NCBI GenBank assembly: GCA_023515745.1
Contig: JALECJ010000256.1
Location: 1,798,001 to 1,862,000 of the forward strand
Source of the DNA: Amoeboaphelidium protococcarum
Taxonomy: Eukaryota > Aphelidiomycota > Aphelidea
Length of the DNA stretch: 64,000 nucleotides
Direction of reading: 5' to 3'
Under the pieces are notes generated by a model, which searched no databases, was not told the DNA's origin, and saw only the letters and a program-made list of their open reading frames with translations. The position numbers and the translations under genes were made by a program. Below, one piece after another: positions 23,883 to 34,636 of this stretch (its first letter is position 1; every line of letters begins with the position of its first letter).

Positions 23883-24667
23883 TCAATTTGCTTTGATCAA
23901 ACCAAGACGACGTAATTAGTCAAGTGCCATGTAAGCAGTTTATACAGCAGGGAGCATAAGCTTTCCCTCAACCATCATCTAGTGCAAGGAGTCTAAGGAA
24001 ATTTTCTTCTATTGTATTATGAACTCTACATTAGTATTATGACTATGTTTGCACACGTTATCGCATCAGCGATTCATTCATCACAAAAATGATAACATAC
24101 CTTCATGGTCAAGAGCTGGAGGATTATCATCAGCAACTGGATCAATCACAAGGAAGGGAAAGAACTTATTGGTTCCCCACTTGAGCTCAGAGATGCCTTC
24201 ATGACCATCAGGAAGCAATGGCACCCACTGACCACCAGTTAGATGCATCTCCTCAGCCAGTTCAGCCTTGGCGCATTCCACGATCGAGCCGTGTTTCAGT
24301 CGATCAAACGCGCCGCTCGCAAACGTGTGGATTAGCTGATTCGTGCCCTGTGAGTACTCCAATATTAGCTATGTCTCTTTCTACACTCTATGCATATGAT
24401 TGAGTCAGTTTTTATAATCGCTGACAATATGTAATCTTACACTCTAGGTAAAGAATGGAAACGTAATAGCAAAAGTTGGATACTCGGTAGAGTTGTGACC
24501 ACAAACGTCCCAGTCAATTACTTTTCCAGTTGGATCTTCAACCTTTCGATGCCACACCTTCAAGAATCTACTATTGTTACACTTGTTATGAATTAGCCCC
24601 ATGAAAGTGTTAAATTTTACCTCTTGTATGCAAGCTCTTCATTAATCACTTTAAACTGTGGTTCCAT
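23883..24667 (-). CDS. Nudix hydrolase, ADP-sugar/ADP-ribose pyrophosphatase-like
   Basis: Four exons, 24621-24667, 24441-24570, 24101-24368 and 23883-23992, give 184 residues; introns are 50, 72 and 108 nt. Key segments: an N-terminal FLKVWHRKVEDPTGKVIDW strand pair, PTFAITFPFFTQ, a glycine/acidic stretch, then the Nudix helix read as ECAKAELAEEMHL, FFPFLVIDPVADDNPPAL before the loop, and a C-terminal GKLMLPAVQTAYMALDQL helix. The arginine of the REUxEE signature is Ala and the TG before the last hydrophobic residue is MH, so catalysis may be altered. The metal-binding glutamates of xELxEE remain. The exon 2 acceptor is ambiguous by one codon (two TAG in a row). Divergent from DPH4 by 108 bp. 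Confidence 0.78.
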
Positions 24668-24775
24668 TACGGTGTCAGTACTACAAGCGGAAGATTTTAA
24701 ATTTTCAACCATACCTCCCCCTTTCAACTTGATGGATTACAAAAATTTTGATTGAAGAGACGCGTCAAGCTATAA

Positions 24776-25192
24776 ATGTCGAATCATTATGAGGTGCTAG
24801 GCGTAGAATAAAGTGCTGATATAAATGTAATCAAGAGTGCCTATCAAGCGATGGCATTGAGATTGCATCCTGATAAGAATCAGGCGGTGGATACTGATCA
24901 GTTTAACGCGTGCTAGAGAGCTTGGGAAGTGTTACGCGACAATGATGCTAGACGGTAATATGATATGGAACTGTAATTGAAGAGGGCATAAACCAGTGTT
25001 AATGCACTGATATACGAGTCCATTGAGATTAGTGAGATGGATGTGGTGAATGGTCGACATGAATATCTTTGTAGATGCGGTGGTACATACTCAATTGGCC
25101 ATAATGATGTCCCCACTGACACTTAGTCTTTACTGGTTGAATGTGACAATTGCTCCTTTCACTTACAAATAGCCTGTTATAAAGATCCTTGA
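24776..25192 (+). CDS. DPH4: DPH4 / DNAJC24, J-domain protein of diphthamide synthesis
   Basis: A 138-residue protein. It has an N-terminal J domain (YEVLGVEQSADINVIKSAY, LRLHPDKN with the HPD motif, QFNACQRAWEVLRD, RRQYD) and a C-terminal DPH-type CSL zinc finger (YLCRCGG, then VECDNCSFHLQI), with the CxC and CxxC ligand pairs. It supplies iron and electrons for the first step of diphthamide formation on eEF2. TAA/TAG codons fall at Gln positions (for example LGVEQSA and RRQYD). Human DNAJC24 is 149 aa, so the length fits. Confidence 0.93.
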
Positions 25193-25383
25193 TAATGCGG
25201 TTGTTATGGACCGCAATTAATATTTTAAATTGAGAGGATACAAATGAGTTCTAGAGACATCCCTTGACTACCCAATTCCGCTAAATTGTCCACGCATTTC
25301 TGATGAATGAAACTATATTGTATAAATAATAATAAGATTTGATTAAATTAATCTATTGTACTCTATGGTGATTCAACATTCAA

Positions 25384-26028
25384 TCATTGTCTAGGTGATC
25401 GACATAAAACAGCAAATGGACTATTAGTTCTAGGATCCCACACAAGCGTATCGGCTTTCTTATTATTTATCACTTGCAATTGAGTCAGTGACGCGTTACT
25501 ATTAGATTTCCGCTCACTTTAAGGAGAAGTGATGAACTGAGCAAGTAGTGCACCATCACTCTCATGCTCAGACAGAGATCCGCAACTAAAATAGGACGTT
25601 TTTAAAGAGGAGGAGACAGGCGTGTTGTTGGAGTGTTACGATCGCAGCGAGGAACTCAGCGGCGCAGCAGCAGTGTGGCGCGCAAAATAATCGGAGAAAG
25701 AGGACCCCACGCTGAGTGATGCCAAACTAAGCTACTGGATGGCAGATGCCGATTATGACAGCACACTTTCGCCACTAAATCTAAAGGCTCTCGGAGATGA
25801 CGCGCTCTGAGAATCTCCGCCATTGGTCATATTAGATTTCCGTGATAGAGACCACCTTCTGAGTTGACTAAATCCATTGTACTCTTCAAAAGCACTGAAT
25901 CGATCGACATTTCTTCCTGATATGCTGCAGAGTCCAATACTTTCTCCATAACTTTAAGGATTTGCAGATTTTTTTACAGGCATATTGATGGCCTACGATT
26001 TCTCAACAGGTTCCATTTCTCTGTCCAT
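25384..26028 (-). CDS. orphan Ser-rich protein
   Basis: An intronless frame of 214 residues, very rich in Ser, Arg and Gln in the first 170 residues and predicted disordered. Likely phospho-sites (RRWSLSRKSNMT, SASSPRAF) are common. A compact C-terminal motif, KKADTLVWDPRTNSPFAVL, is the only ordered-looking part and may be a docking or degron-like peptide. I recognise no family. The TGA at 25384 is conventional. Codon use and the TAA/TAG glutamines match neighbouring genes, which supports that it is real. Confidence 0.6.
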
Positions 26029-26388
26029 AACTTTTTAACTTAATTAGCTATAGCAATGTCCCTAATGTGGATTACAATAAATGAGGCGATGTAAGACTGT
26101 GCGTGTGGCTTTGCAAGTGATGGCGGGATTTCCTAAACCGGAAATAAAACGAATTTGGTTTCGCGAGATTGGTAAATCGCTGGCCAAGTGAGCGATAGGA
26201 ACGCGACGCGCAACAACAAAGAGTTTCAGGGGCATGGAAAAGTGACATCAGTGATCGAGTCGAATCGAAGCTTGATTAAAGGTTCAGATATGAATCATTC
26301 ACTTATCCGGCACATGGGCGCCGTCTTTATGAAGAGGAAACTTATAGTTATCAGGTCTATCGTAAGCCGATATTATATATATATTAAA
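26029..26388. other. 360-bp gap between Ser-rich orphan and Misato
   Basis: A gap between two same-strand genes, probably the promoter of the Ser-rich orphan. An open frame at 26188-26463 crosses the end of Misato on the opposite strand and is not supported. No RNA gene was recognised. Confidence 0.35.
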
Positions 26389-28008
26389 TCACAAATCGTA
26401 ATCTTCAAAGATAGCAATATAATCTTGAAGTTGGTGATTGGCATTTGTCACTTCTTCTCGTAATTCTTCATTTACCAGCAGTTTTGGACGCGTTAGACTC
26501 TGCTTCAACCATTATAGGTGCAATTTGGAGGACTTGGATGAGTACAGCGTTGTCACAGAAGAGACGACGCGTTCATGTTACAGCTAATCTTCATCATTAT
26601 GCCCGGCACCATCATCAAAAGATGCGCGGACTATTTTAGGAAACGGAGTCTTGACTGGATAGCCTTGTTTAGTTCTTAAAGCCTTTGTGCCATAACATTT
26701 ATTTATTTGAGCCATCTGCATCTCTAAATCCGACAAATTTTAGCTTTCAAAAGCTTCACCAGACAATACCACATACTGCGAATATAAATCGCAGACTGGA
26801 TCCTCAGTAAACGAACGCTAATCTTTCATCGCAGATTTCAAATCATTACCGCTATTTCTAAGAGGAAATTGGGTCGAAAGATTTCCAATTCTGCATGGGC
26901 TCATAGAAGTGACTAAACCGGTCAAATATCCCATATCGATACCACCTGAATACAGACCAACCGGTAGCAAACTTTACTACACCGCTTGAGAAATTAAAGC
27001 GCTGGTATTATAACTGGTGTTTTTGAAGCAGAAGAGATGGCCAGTACCAGAATACTTTGCAGCCGCATTAATATCAATTGGAATATACAATTGGGTTTGA
27101 TCAATCAAATCTACCGAGCTCATTGACGTGTTCATACGTGCTGATTGACCATTCTACACAAACGGTATTAAATAATCGCGACAAACTGGATATAACACTT
27201 ACATTTTTATTTAACGTTTCCTTATCATAGAATCCAAAAGCCATAGTGGGAATCTTAGGAATATCATCACGTAAGATCTCCAAAAATTTGGAGCAAACCC
27301 CGCCGAAACCATTCATTTAATCAACTAGTACATGAATACCATTGAGCTGATCAGCATCTTCTAAAAAATATCTAAATCGTTCATCATAAACATCATCAAT
27401 AACTTATGGCGATGACGTATACTCACGACCAGCTAGAAAATCCTATATGCTATGGGGAGGGCAACCGATGAAAGACTTTGGATGATAAAAGCACCGATTG
27501 TAATCCGTCCAGTTCTACACTTAAGAGCTTAAATCTTTCAACGTACCATCGCATCCATGTCCTAAACTCAGTTCTTGCACATATTAACTCTCCTTAAGAT
27601 CATCTTTTGCCATAGTCTCCACATCTCCATGCCAAACGAGCGGATCCGCTGATTGACTAATATCAGCGTAAAGCTCATTCTCCTATCTAATAGTACTAAA
27701 ATTCTCGTGATTGTCAAATATCAAGGTCCTTGGCGTAAAAGTCTCTTATCCCTACACTAATTTAAATGGCGTGTAATTGATATCTAATTTCTGGTAGATT
27801 TACTTACATTCAGATTCATGCCTTCGCGATACCACGTATGAAACTCAAACTCTTGGATCGCACTGGGATCACTCATTAAGTGGTCCTACACAGATTATGG
27901 TCAATAGATATTGTACTTGGCACAAAATATTCCTACGTAGGCGTTCCATTAATGCGCAGCTACGTGATTAGCAAAGTTTCCAAATTACAAAGTAATAATT
28001 TGCTTCAT
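26389..28008 (-). CDS. DML1: Misato / DML1, tubulin-like mitochondrial protein
   Basis: Four exons, 27937-28008, 27808-27885, 27203-27751 and 26389-27153, give 487 residues; introns are 51, 56 and 49 nt, all ending TGTAG. The N-terminal misato segment II reads QIITLQFGNFANHVAAHQWN. Splicing joins FHTWYREGMNLN to GQETFTPRTLIFD, matching the family GQETYTPR motif. The tubulin-like part has EDADQLNGIHVLVDQMNGFG with a nucleotide-loop-like GGVCSKFLE. Then come PTMAFGFYD, SLLPVGLYSG and the C-terminal acidic/coiled part. Misato is involved in mitochondrial distribution and morphology. Model phases agree throughout. Confidence 0.93.
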
Positions 28009-28123
28009 TATGCGAATAGTGATTGATATCGGTATAAATTGAGAGAAAACGATGAGAAGCAACGCAGAAATCCACTGATTCATAAACTTGTGATCCTCGC
28101 ATTGATTTTCACGTTTGTTTCAA

Positions 28124-28190
28124 CACGTTCAAAGCATATATTTTTGGATAGGTACATCTTGCTAGCGGTGATTAACGTAAATACATAGAA
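28124..28190 (-). pseudogene. relic copy of the 3' end of the RING-BRCT gene
   Basis: On the minus strand this stretch repeats the last codons of the RING-BRCT gene at 29424-30680. The 20-mer at 28124-28143 (plus strand CACGTTCAAAGCATATATTT) is identical to 29419-29438, including codons for KYML and the TGA stop. For about 45 bp further the two copies are diverged but alignable (both keep a TAGCGG core). No intact coding content remains. Together the two copies form direct repeats flanking 28144-29418. Confidence 0.75.
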
Positions 28191-28256
28191 TACATATGTC
28201 GCAGTGTTGAAGGATAATACTCAGGAAACAGTATTTAACAAATTGGACAAAATACG

Positions 28257-28440
28257 TCAGAAATCCATTCTGGTCGGCCATTAAAAGTCGTACAGACGGA
28301 TAATGGGAAAGAATTTTATAACAATCGCATAACAAATTTGGAAATGTTCAATCGCACTATAAAACTGAAAAGCTCCTTATCAATCCAACTCATCATTCCA
28401 AAAGTAGAAATATGCGATTGCAGCATGAAATAAGAATATT
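28257..28440 (+). mobile_element. decayed retroelement integrase-core fragment
   Basis: One frame reads SEIHSGRPLKVVQTDNGKEF and continues YNNRIT..., then a MFNRTIK-like end. TDNGKEF around the second catalytic Asp and the NRT(I) helix are typical of LTR-retrotransposon/DDE integrase cores (K..VVQTDNG.EF ... ERFNRTI). The stretch that should separate them, with the third catalytic residue, is missing, so this is a deletion-bearing fossil. No LTRs or other element genes were seen nearby. Confidence 0.65.
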
Positions 28441-28443
28441 CTA

Positions 28444-29319
28444 TCAACCGGACTGCTATGTACTAATGTCTACATTGCTTAGACCTCTAACCAAGTCATT
28501 CTAAGATAACGATGGCGTAGAATCGACAATTAATTTACTTATATAGCCAATAATGAAAAGAATTCGCCCAACGTTTGATGAATCCACGCGTATCACGTCT
28601 GATCTCGACACTTTCCCATCATCGGATATTCGATAGAACTGCCACGTAAGAGCATTTGCCAACGCACCATACACAGCGGAGGGCGCCTTGTTACTTTCTT
28701 TCTGATGTGAATGTACAATTCCTAATAGTACGAGCAATTTACAGATATCAGCATCACTGAAGTTTTTTCCCTTCTTAGCCTCGACTATAAAGAATCTAGA
28801 CGCATTCTCATCATCATATCCGATATCGTAGTCTGGCGTAGCTGATATCGTAACTCTTTCACTGCTCAAGAAATAATCAGTCTTGTAAACCATCTTCTCT
28901 TAAACGCGAAGCATGAGCTTAGGTTTAGCATGCATGTACTTCAGCGATTCCATAAGAATAAGGTCAATAGTCATACGATGAGATGTCTCCAAACGCATCT
29001 GTAGATACTCCTTGATCAAAGACCGGCCTTCTATCAACCAATCGGATACAGTTTCAGAACCATCAGGAAGCTAAAAGCTAAAGACCGGCCTTTCATCAAA
29101 TTCATCGCGGACTTCTGTAACATCAATCTAGAAGGAGCTCTCGAGAATATGCCAATTCAATCGTAAATCTGTTGCTGCTATGGTAATCTCCCGAAGCTTC
29201 AGCTCGTTTTCGATTTCCAGCTCATAAGACTTTGCCTCTTCAATCTTATTTGATGGAATAAATCCCATCAGTTTCGTCAGAGCCTTCAATATGTTCGAGA
29301 TCGGTTTATTCGTCGACAT
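28444..29319 (-). CDS. PD-(D/E)XK nuclease-like orphan protein
   Basis: A single frame of 291 residues. The N-terminal half (about 1-60) is helical and charged (ILKALTKLMGFIPSNKIEEAK). Residues 155-190 contain a restriction-endonuclease-like core: a hydrophobic strand VTISATPDYDIGY with candidate Asp163/Asp165, then FFIVEAKKG with Glu180 and Lys182 (E-x-K). After it comes an alpha helix ADICKLLVLLGIVHSHQKE. This order matches PD-(D/E)XK folds such as those in Crinkler-type or retroelement-linked nucleases. The gene sits between direct repeats derived from the BRCA1-like gene and next to an integrase fossil, suggesting it arrived as an insert. A specific family could not be named. Confidence 0.62.
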
Positions 29320-29418
29320 TTTGCTCTGGAGGATATTGGAAAAAACAAATGAATGAAGAGAGTATCAAAACACACAATGCGATTGATATGTTATATAGAT
29401 AATCTTTTCATTAGTTGT

Positions 29419-29438
29419 CACGTTCAAAGCATATATTT
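29419..29438. repeat. direct repeat shared with 28124-28143
   Basis: This perfect 20-bp match to 28124-28143 spans the stop codon and last four codons of the RING-BRCT gene (minus strand). Similarity decays over the next roughly 45 bp. It is the intact parent copy of the relic. Confidence 0.85.
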
Positions 29439-30680
29439 ACGAGTGGGCACAATGTTAGCGGACAGTAAGGAGTCAATGAGCCATAAAGCGGACACGACTT
29501 GAACGTTCGCGTTGTGAAGTTTCTACAAAAACTTGCTCAACTTGCTCATTTGGTGATCGGAAGTCTCTAGTCCCACAATTATTAAAATATTCGCCACTTT
29601 GTCTACAACATTCACGGACTGTAGACTCTTGATATTGACAGTTTATGTTGATAACTACTAGGATATCTGCTTGATATTCTCGTAAGTCAAAGAGTTCAGA
29701 GCACCGTATGGGACTAAGCAGCAGCGACTAAAGAACGTTTCCACACGGTCTAATTAAAACTTTTAGTACTTAACAGGACTTTTGATCAAATACTAATCTT
29801 CGTGCAGCCAACGCTAGGCATAGTAACTGTCAATCAGCCATCTCAATTCAATGATGGCAACGCGTCTGATGGATGCTAGAAGAGTTTTGAAGGTCTCTGG
29901 TGGAACTCTTGCTAAGTTTCCTTCCACCACCAAATGGGTAGTTGGCTACTCAATGTTGTATGTGAATTTCAAATCCATCCCATACTAAGCAAACTTTTCA
30001 GAGTTGATAAACTTGGGCAGCCCCACATCCGGATCAAATCCACTAAAACACACGACAACTTCACGAGGCTATTCTTTAGTTTTCTTCAGCTATGATAAGT
30101 CACTGTCATTCGCAAGTGGCATCATTGAACAAGTCCGAGCCTTCTTCGATATCAACGTATCATTCTGTTGCCTTGTATATGAAGTACTAGGCCTTTACAC
30201 AGAAGTAACCTTATGAGGGCGTTTCACAGAGAACAAACTTAAATCTGTGGTGTTGCTTCGTTTCAGAGTTTGCGGCACCCTTGTTTTCTGTTTCAGAGAC
30301 GCGCTCCGTTCACTTTTGTCATTCAACTTGGGAATAGGATCTTCCGTGGTGGGAGACTATTACGACGCGTTCATAAGCTGTCCTAATTACATTTTGTCCT
30401 ATAGCAGTTGCTTGCATTATAGAAAATTGACCACAACCTTTTCAATCTTCTTATCAATCAAGATACTCCCCAGATTCAATCTTTTGTAACAGAGAGGACA
30501 AGCAGCTGATGTACCTTGTTGACTATTCAAACTTTCCTATAGATGAGTGTCTAAACACTACTTGCAAAACACGTGAAGACAGCCAGTTCGAACTGGCCCA
30601 GAGAGTAAAGACAAACATATGCAACATTGCAAACAATTCTCAATGGATTAAATCACCGATGTAAACGTGTTTTGTTCCAT
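29424..30680 (-). CDS. BRCA1-like RING + tandem BRCT protein
   Basis: An intronless gene for 418 residues. An N-terminal C3HC4 RING (about 15-66) reads LQCCICLSLLSGPVRTGC, LHVFCKQC, then ACPLCYKRL, close to the BRCA1 pattern. A basic, Ser/Thr/Gln-rich linker (about 70-210) follows. BRCT1 (about 212-300) has EVVVCFSGFDP, THLVVEG and the helix IELRWLIDSYYAQRWLHEDQ. BRCT2 (about 360-418) has NILIIVGLETSD and QVVSALWLIDSLLSANIVP. It is probably a ubiquitin E3 of the DNA-damage response acting with a BARD1-type partner. It is much shorter than animal BRCA1. BARD1 is the alternative, but no ankyrin repeats are present. Its 3' end is duplicated at 28124. Confidence 0.85.
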
Positions 30681-30964
30681 GTTATACGACAACTCGGTAT
30701 TACGTGATGCGTTAGTTGAAACAATGTCATATGATGATAAGGAGAAAAAAAAACAGGTGACGGACGCGAGTCTTATCAGATTAAATACCGTGATCAGGGG
30801 CAAGTCGATAATATATGCTGCCTTACACCGATGTAATCACAGATCTTGTAATCGTCTGTGCGCCGCCTTTCTTACCTTCTAGTAGATTATAATAATAATA
30901 CAATAGTATAATACGGAAATTAGAATTGATGATGTTAATGCAGCGGTAATATATAGTACAATAG

Positions 30965-33900
30965 ATGCTGTTTACGTTCATTGCATGGACGATTATGGTT
31001 GTAAATTGTTAGAGTGTGATGAATGTCACCGATGCTGAGGATTTGATATAGACCAATATGACTTATACAGTTACGCGAAATAATTTAACTACTGGAGTCA
31101 ATGAAACAGTGTCAATGAACACTAATAGCAGTAAAGTTTTAGACTCTTTAAAATATGAGTTATTCAATGATAATACCACGTTTACGATGCCAGATAAGGA
31201 TGTGATCTCTGCTAATATCACCGCACAGATAGATGAAGAGGAAATGATTCCAGATATACTGAAAGACTTCAGTGTTAATTTTTAGTAGTAGAATAACTAA
31301 TCGTAATCTCTTATGCATAATAATTCTGAGGCTGGTGGATTTGCAGCTGATTATCACTAATATGTCGTTGATGGATGCCCGCCTGATTATGTTGCTGTGA
31401 ATGGACGATGCTGGATTTCGAAATCTCCTTATTGGATTTAGGTGCAGAGTAAATTTATGCAAGACTACAATTAAGAAGGGAGTGTTGGTGATTGTAAAGA
31501 TGATCCATGCTTTAGAAATGTGTCGGCGCATAGATTTGTAGTAGAGCCAAGGACGGGTTAGAATGATTTACTTGGAGATTTGTCTGTCCCTAACATTGTA
31601 TTGACTCTATGGCACGATGGTCCTGGCGATTTATAGATTTTCTCTTCTCAATGGAATGATACTCTTGGTGTTAATTAGCTGCGTACAGTAAAACAGGATC
31701 AGTATTTTTATATGCAATCCAATATGTTGGGCAAAGTGGTATTTTCCGTGGTTCACCCTGATGAGATATCTGACGAAGACGCGCTTCACATGCCCTTGAT
31801 TAAAGTACATGCTGATTTTATGCCTGACTATGAAGCTGTTGCCTTCCCTGTCAATACGGCGGCTTTACACAGTCTTGCCAGTATAGATCCTGTGCGGCTC
31901 TATATGTATATGTAGGATAAGTTCAACAACACTGAAGTGCCGTCCAATGGAGATATTGACGCCGTGGCTAGTACTATGAAGAGCCTTATTCTCCCGATTC
32001 TGTAAAGTAATATAGTGTCGACTGATGAGAGTCATCCGCGGCTCCTTAGACGATCTTTATTTGAAGATTTGAAGCGCCAGAAAAGTTGTAAAGCTGCCTA
32101 TCATCCTCATAGCAATTTTGTTTATGCTCAAACTGTGTATAGTGGCGCCTAAAGTTAGAGGCGGATATCCAATGATGTTTAAGAGCCTTTTGAGATTCGA
32201 TTCAACCGTGACAAAGATGGATCTGATGGAAGAGTTCGCTATATTAAGCACACCTTTAAATCTATAAGGAAGCGACAATTGGAGCTTGCAGAATATGATA
32301 GAGTTTAAGCAGGTAGAAAAGTTCGGCTTCATAAGCGTAGTTTCTTTAGTAACTTGTGGGGCAAGATAAAAACTGCTGCCCAATCCGTTGGCGACGTGTT
32401 TAAAGACGTATTTGTCACTTTGCCAAAGTCATTCTTTAATGCCACTGCATGGAAGGAGGGCAAGAATGGATTCATTAATAGCTTCAATGCTGGTGTGAAA
32501 AGTACTGCTGTGAATTCTGTAGAAGCGATGAGAGATGTTATTGCGGTGGTACCATTTGGCGAGATGATCAATAAAGGACTTGGTATTGATGATTTGGTTC
32601 AAGCTGTCAAGGACTGTGAGGTTATTTTTGTTACGCCTATAGAGTTTGGACTGAATCTGATCATCAAAGGGCCTAAGGGAACAATTGAACTCCTAGTCAA
32701 ATAAGTTTAGACTCTGGTACCTGTGCTGGTTGGAATATTAAAGAAAATTGGTCTCGTCATACGCGACATGTTCAAGTTTATCATTGCTCTGTTCAATTGG
32801 GATGACGTTTTGATGAACCACAAGATCTTGCTCTCTCACTACGCCAAGATGCCTACATTCATCAGGACTAATGTCACTGGTGCCAATGGAAGATTCAGTA
32901 ATGATCTATCGAGCATGGTGGAGACACTGGGTAATCTATCATCTCAAGCTAGCACTTTGTTCACTACTGGTCAGTTTGATTCTTTCGGATCGCTGGTCAC
33001 AACGTCTAATAGATAACTTTATTAGAACTTGACGTCTAATCCTGCTCTCAATACTTAGTTCCAAGGTAGTGGTGGTCCGGCTGACATTCAGGGTACCTAT
33101 GTTGGTGATATCGTGTCCAACAATATTGGTCAATTGTAGGCAGATATTAATCCTGCTGATCATGCATCATTTAAATAGCTTGCGTCCGATACAATCAAGA
33201 GCATGTCTGATATAATGAAAAATAATGCGTCTGCCATTTTGCAGGAGTTTAAATCGCTTGGAAATGAGCTGGGCTAGCGAAGCTGGAATTTTACTGCTAT
33301 ATTTGGAACAATTAGTCGATTATTCTAATATTCAATATAGATTCTGGTGGCAGAGGCGTTGCAGGTCATCTTGTTGTACTTCAATCTGCTGCTGAACATA
33401 TTTGACAAGATCATGAGCGTTCGTCTTAGGATTCCATTCATCACAGACTTTTATGAGAAAGTGGTGACTCGTGGCAAAGCTTAGTTGACACTGTATGGTC
33501 TATTTTCTCTGTGTGCCGCTGTACCTGTCACTGTTGGATTCAAAATGTTTAATGCTGGCAAGAATATATTTACAGAGCAGGAAGTTAATGTGCTAGTGGC
33601 CACCTCTTAACCGGAAAAGTATGTCGACAATCTGGTTGACTTTGCCATGCAGGTGCCAAACCAGAATTCTACTCGACTTCGAAATATGTACCGCAAATCT
33701 GTTTCCTACATACTAGGATCCGCATATTCTGTCGGGCAGTTTCTCTCTGCATTGGTTGGTTTCGTAACTGACTTAAACTCTGTGCTATTTCTAATACGGA
33801 TGCCGTTCCAATTCCTCTCTCTCATGTGCAACTTTCCCTGGTCTTGGTACACAGACACTCTGACTACGGTTGGTGTCAACGTTAGATTTATCGGCTGGCT

Positions 33901-34279
33901 TACGCAATTTCTCGGTTTCCTAACTGGATGGATGGCCACGTGGCCATAGATTACTGGATTTCCTTGGGGCGCCTTTATTGGTTTGCTCTTGTCTGCTGTA
34001 CCCAATGTGTACATGATCATCAACGTGATGGTTAAAGATTTTATCCTCGCTAGAGATACAGATTCCAAGGTTGAAGGTATTAGTACGGTTGATATTTTGC
34101 TGAAGGGTCTGGCACGACTGATGATGGTTCTACCTAATTTTCTCATTGTTGTTCCCTCGATCGGAATGAAGGTGGTGTCATATGTGACTATTCATCAAAT
34201 CATCCTGGCCGGAGCTGCTATTCATGTTGGACGACTTTTTATTGATATGGGATCACTGAGCGTATATAGTACCCCATGA
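30965..34279 (+). CDS. orphan 1104-residue secretory/membrane protein
   Basis: A single long frame without introns. An N-terminal signal peptide (MLFTFIAWTIMVVNC) is followed by about 350 luminal residues with many N-glycosylation sites (NVT, NMT, NNLT, NET, NNTT, NIT, NVS) and two Cys pairs. A dibasic region (LLRRSLFEDLKRQ) could be a processing site. A middle part has small-residue-rich amphipathic helices (about 450-600). The last 350 residues hold at least six hydrophobic helices, including QVILLYFNLLLNIF, LTLYGLFSLCAAVPV, GQFLSALVGFV and GAFIGLLLSAVPNVYMI, ending SVYSTP. I recognise no family. Gln codons are mixed CAA/CAG/TAA/TAG like neighbours, so it is native. Channel, receptor and secreted pore-like roles cannot be told apart. 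Confidence 0.75.
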
Positions 34280-34636
34280 ACAGACAGACTTCTAGATAGA
34301 ATTAAAGATGAAACTATTAGAGTGATTAAATAATAGATGGTACATTATTGCTGAATCTTTATGGATTGATTTTTTTAGACACTATAGCAGTTGACCATAC
34401 ATACGGTACTTCCGATCCAATCAGAGCGCTCCCTTTAAGAAGGCGCATTGTCACGAGATTGAGTCTGTGCAACGGCGAAGTTGCAATCAACCAATCAGTG
34501 TGATACTTGGCATGGATGTGTCCGATTGCAGTTCACACTTGTACCATTTCTCTTCTCTTCTAAGAGTAAGTAAAGCTGAACACTTTGAGCCAAAAGTCCT
34601 TTTTTAAAGACTAAATATTTAAATATCACGAATTAG
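34280..34636. other. intergenic region with CCAAT-type boxes
   Basis: A 357-bp gap between two same-strand genes. Two CCAATCAG motifs occur, in GATCCAATCAGAGC and AACCAATCAGTGTG (about 34416 and 34490). They are candidate NF-Y-type sites for the downstream gene. A CT-rich tract precedes the next ATG. No gene is supported. Confidence 0.4.
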
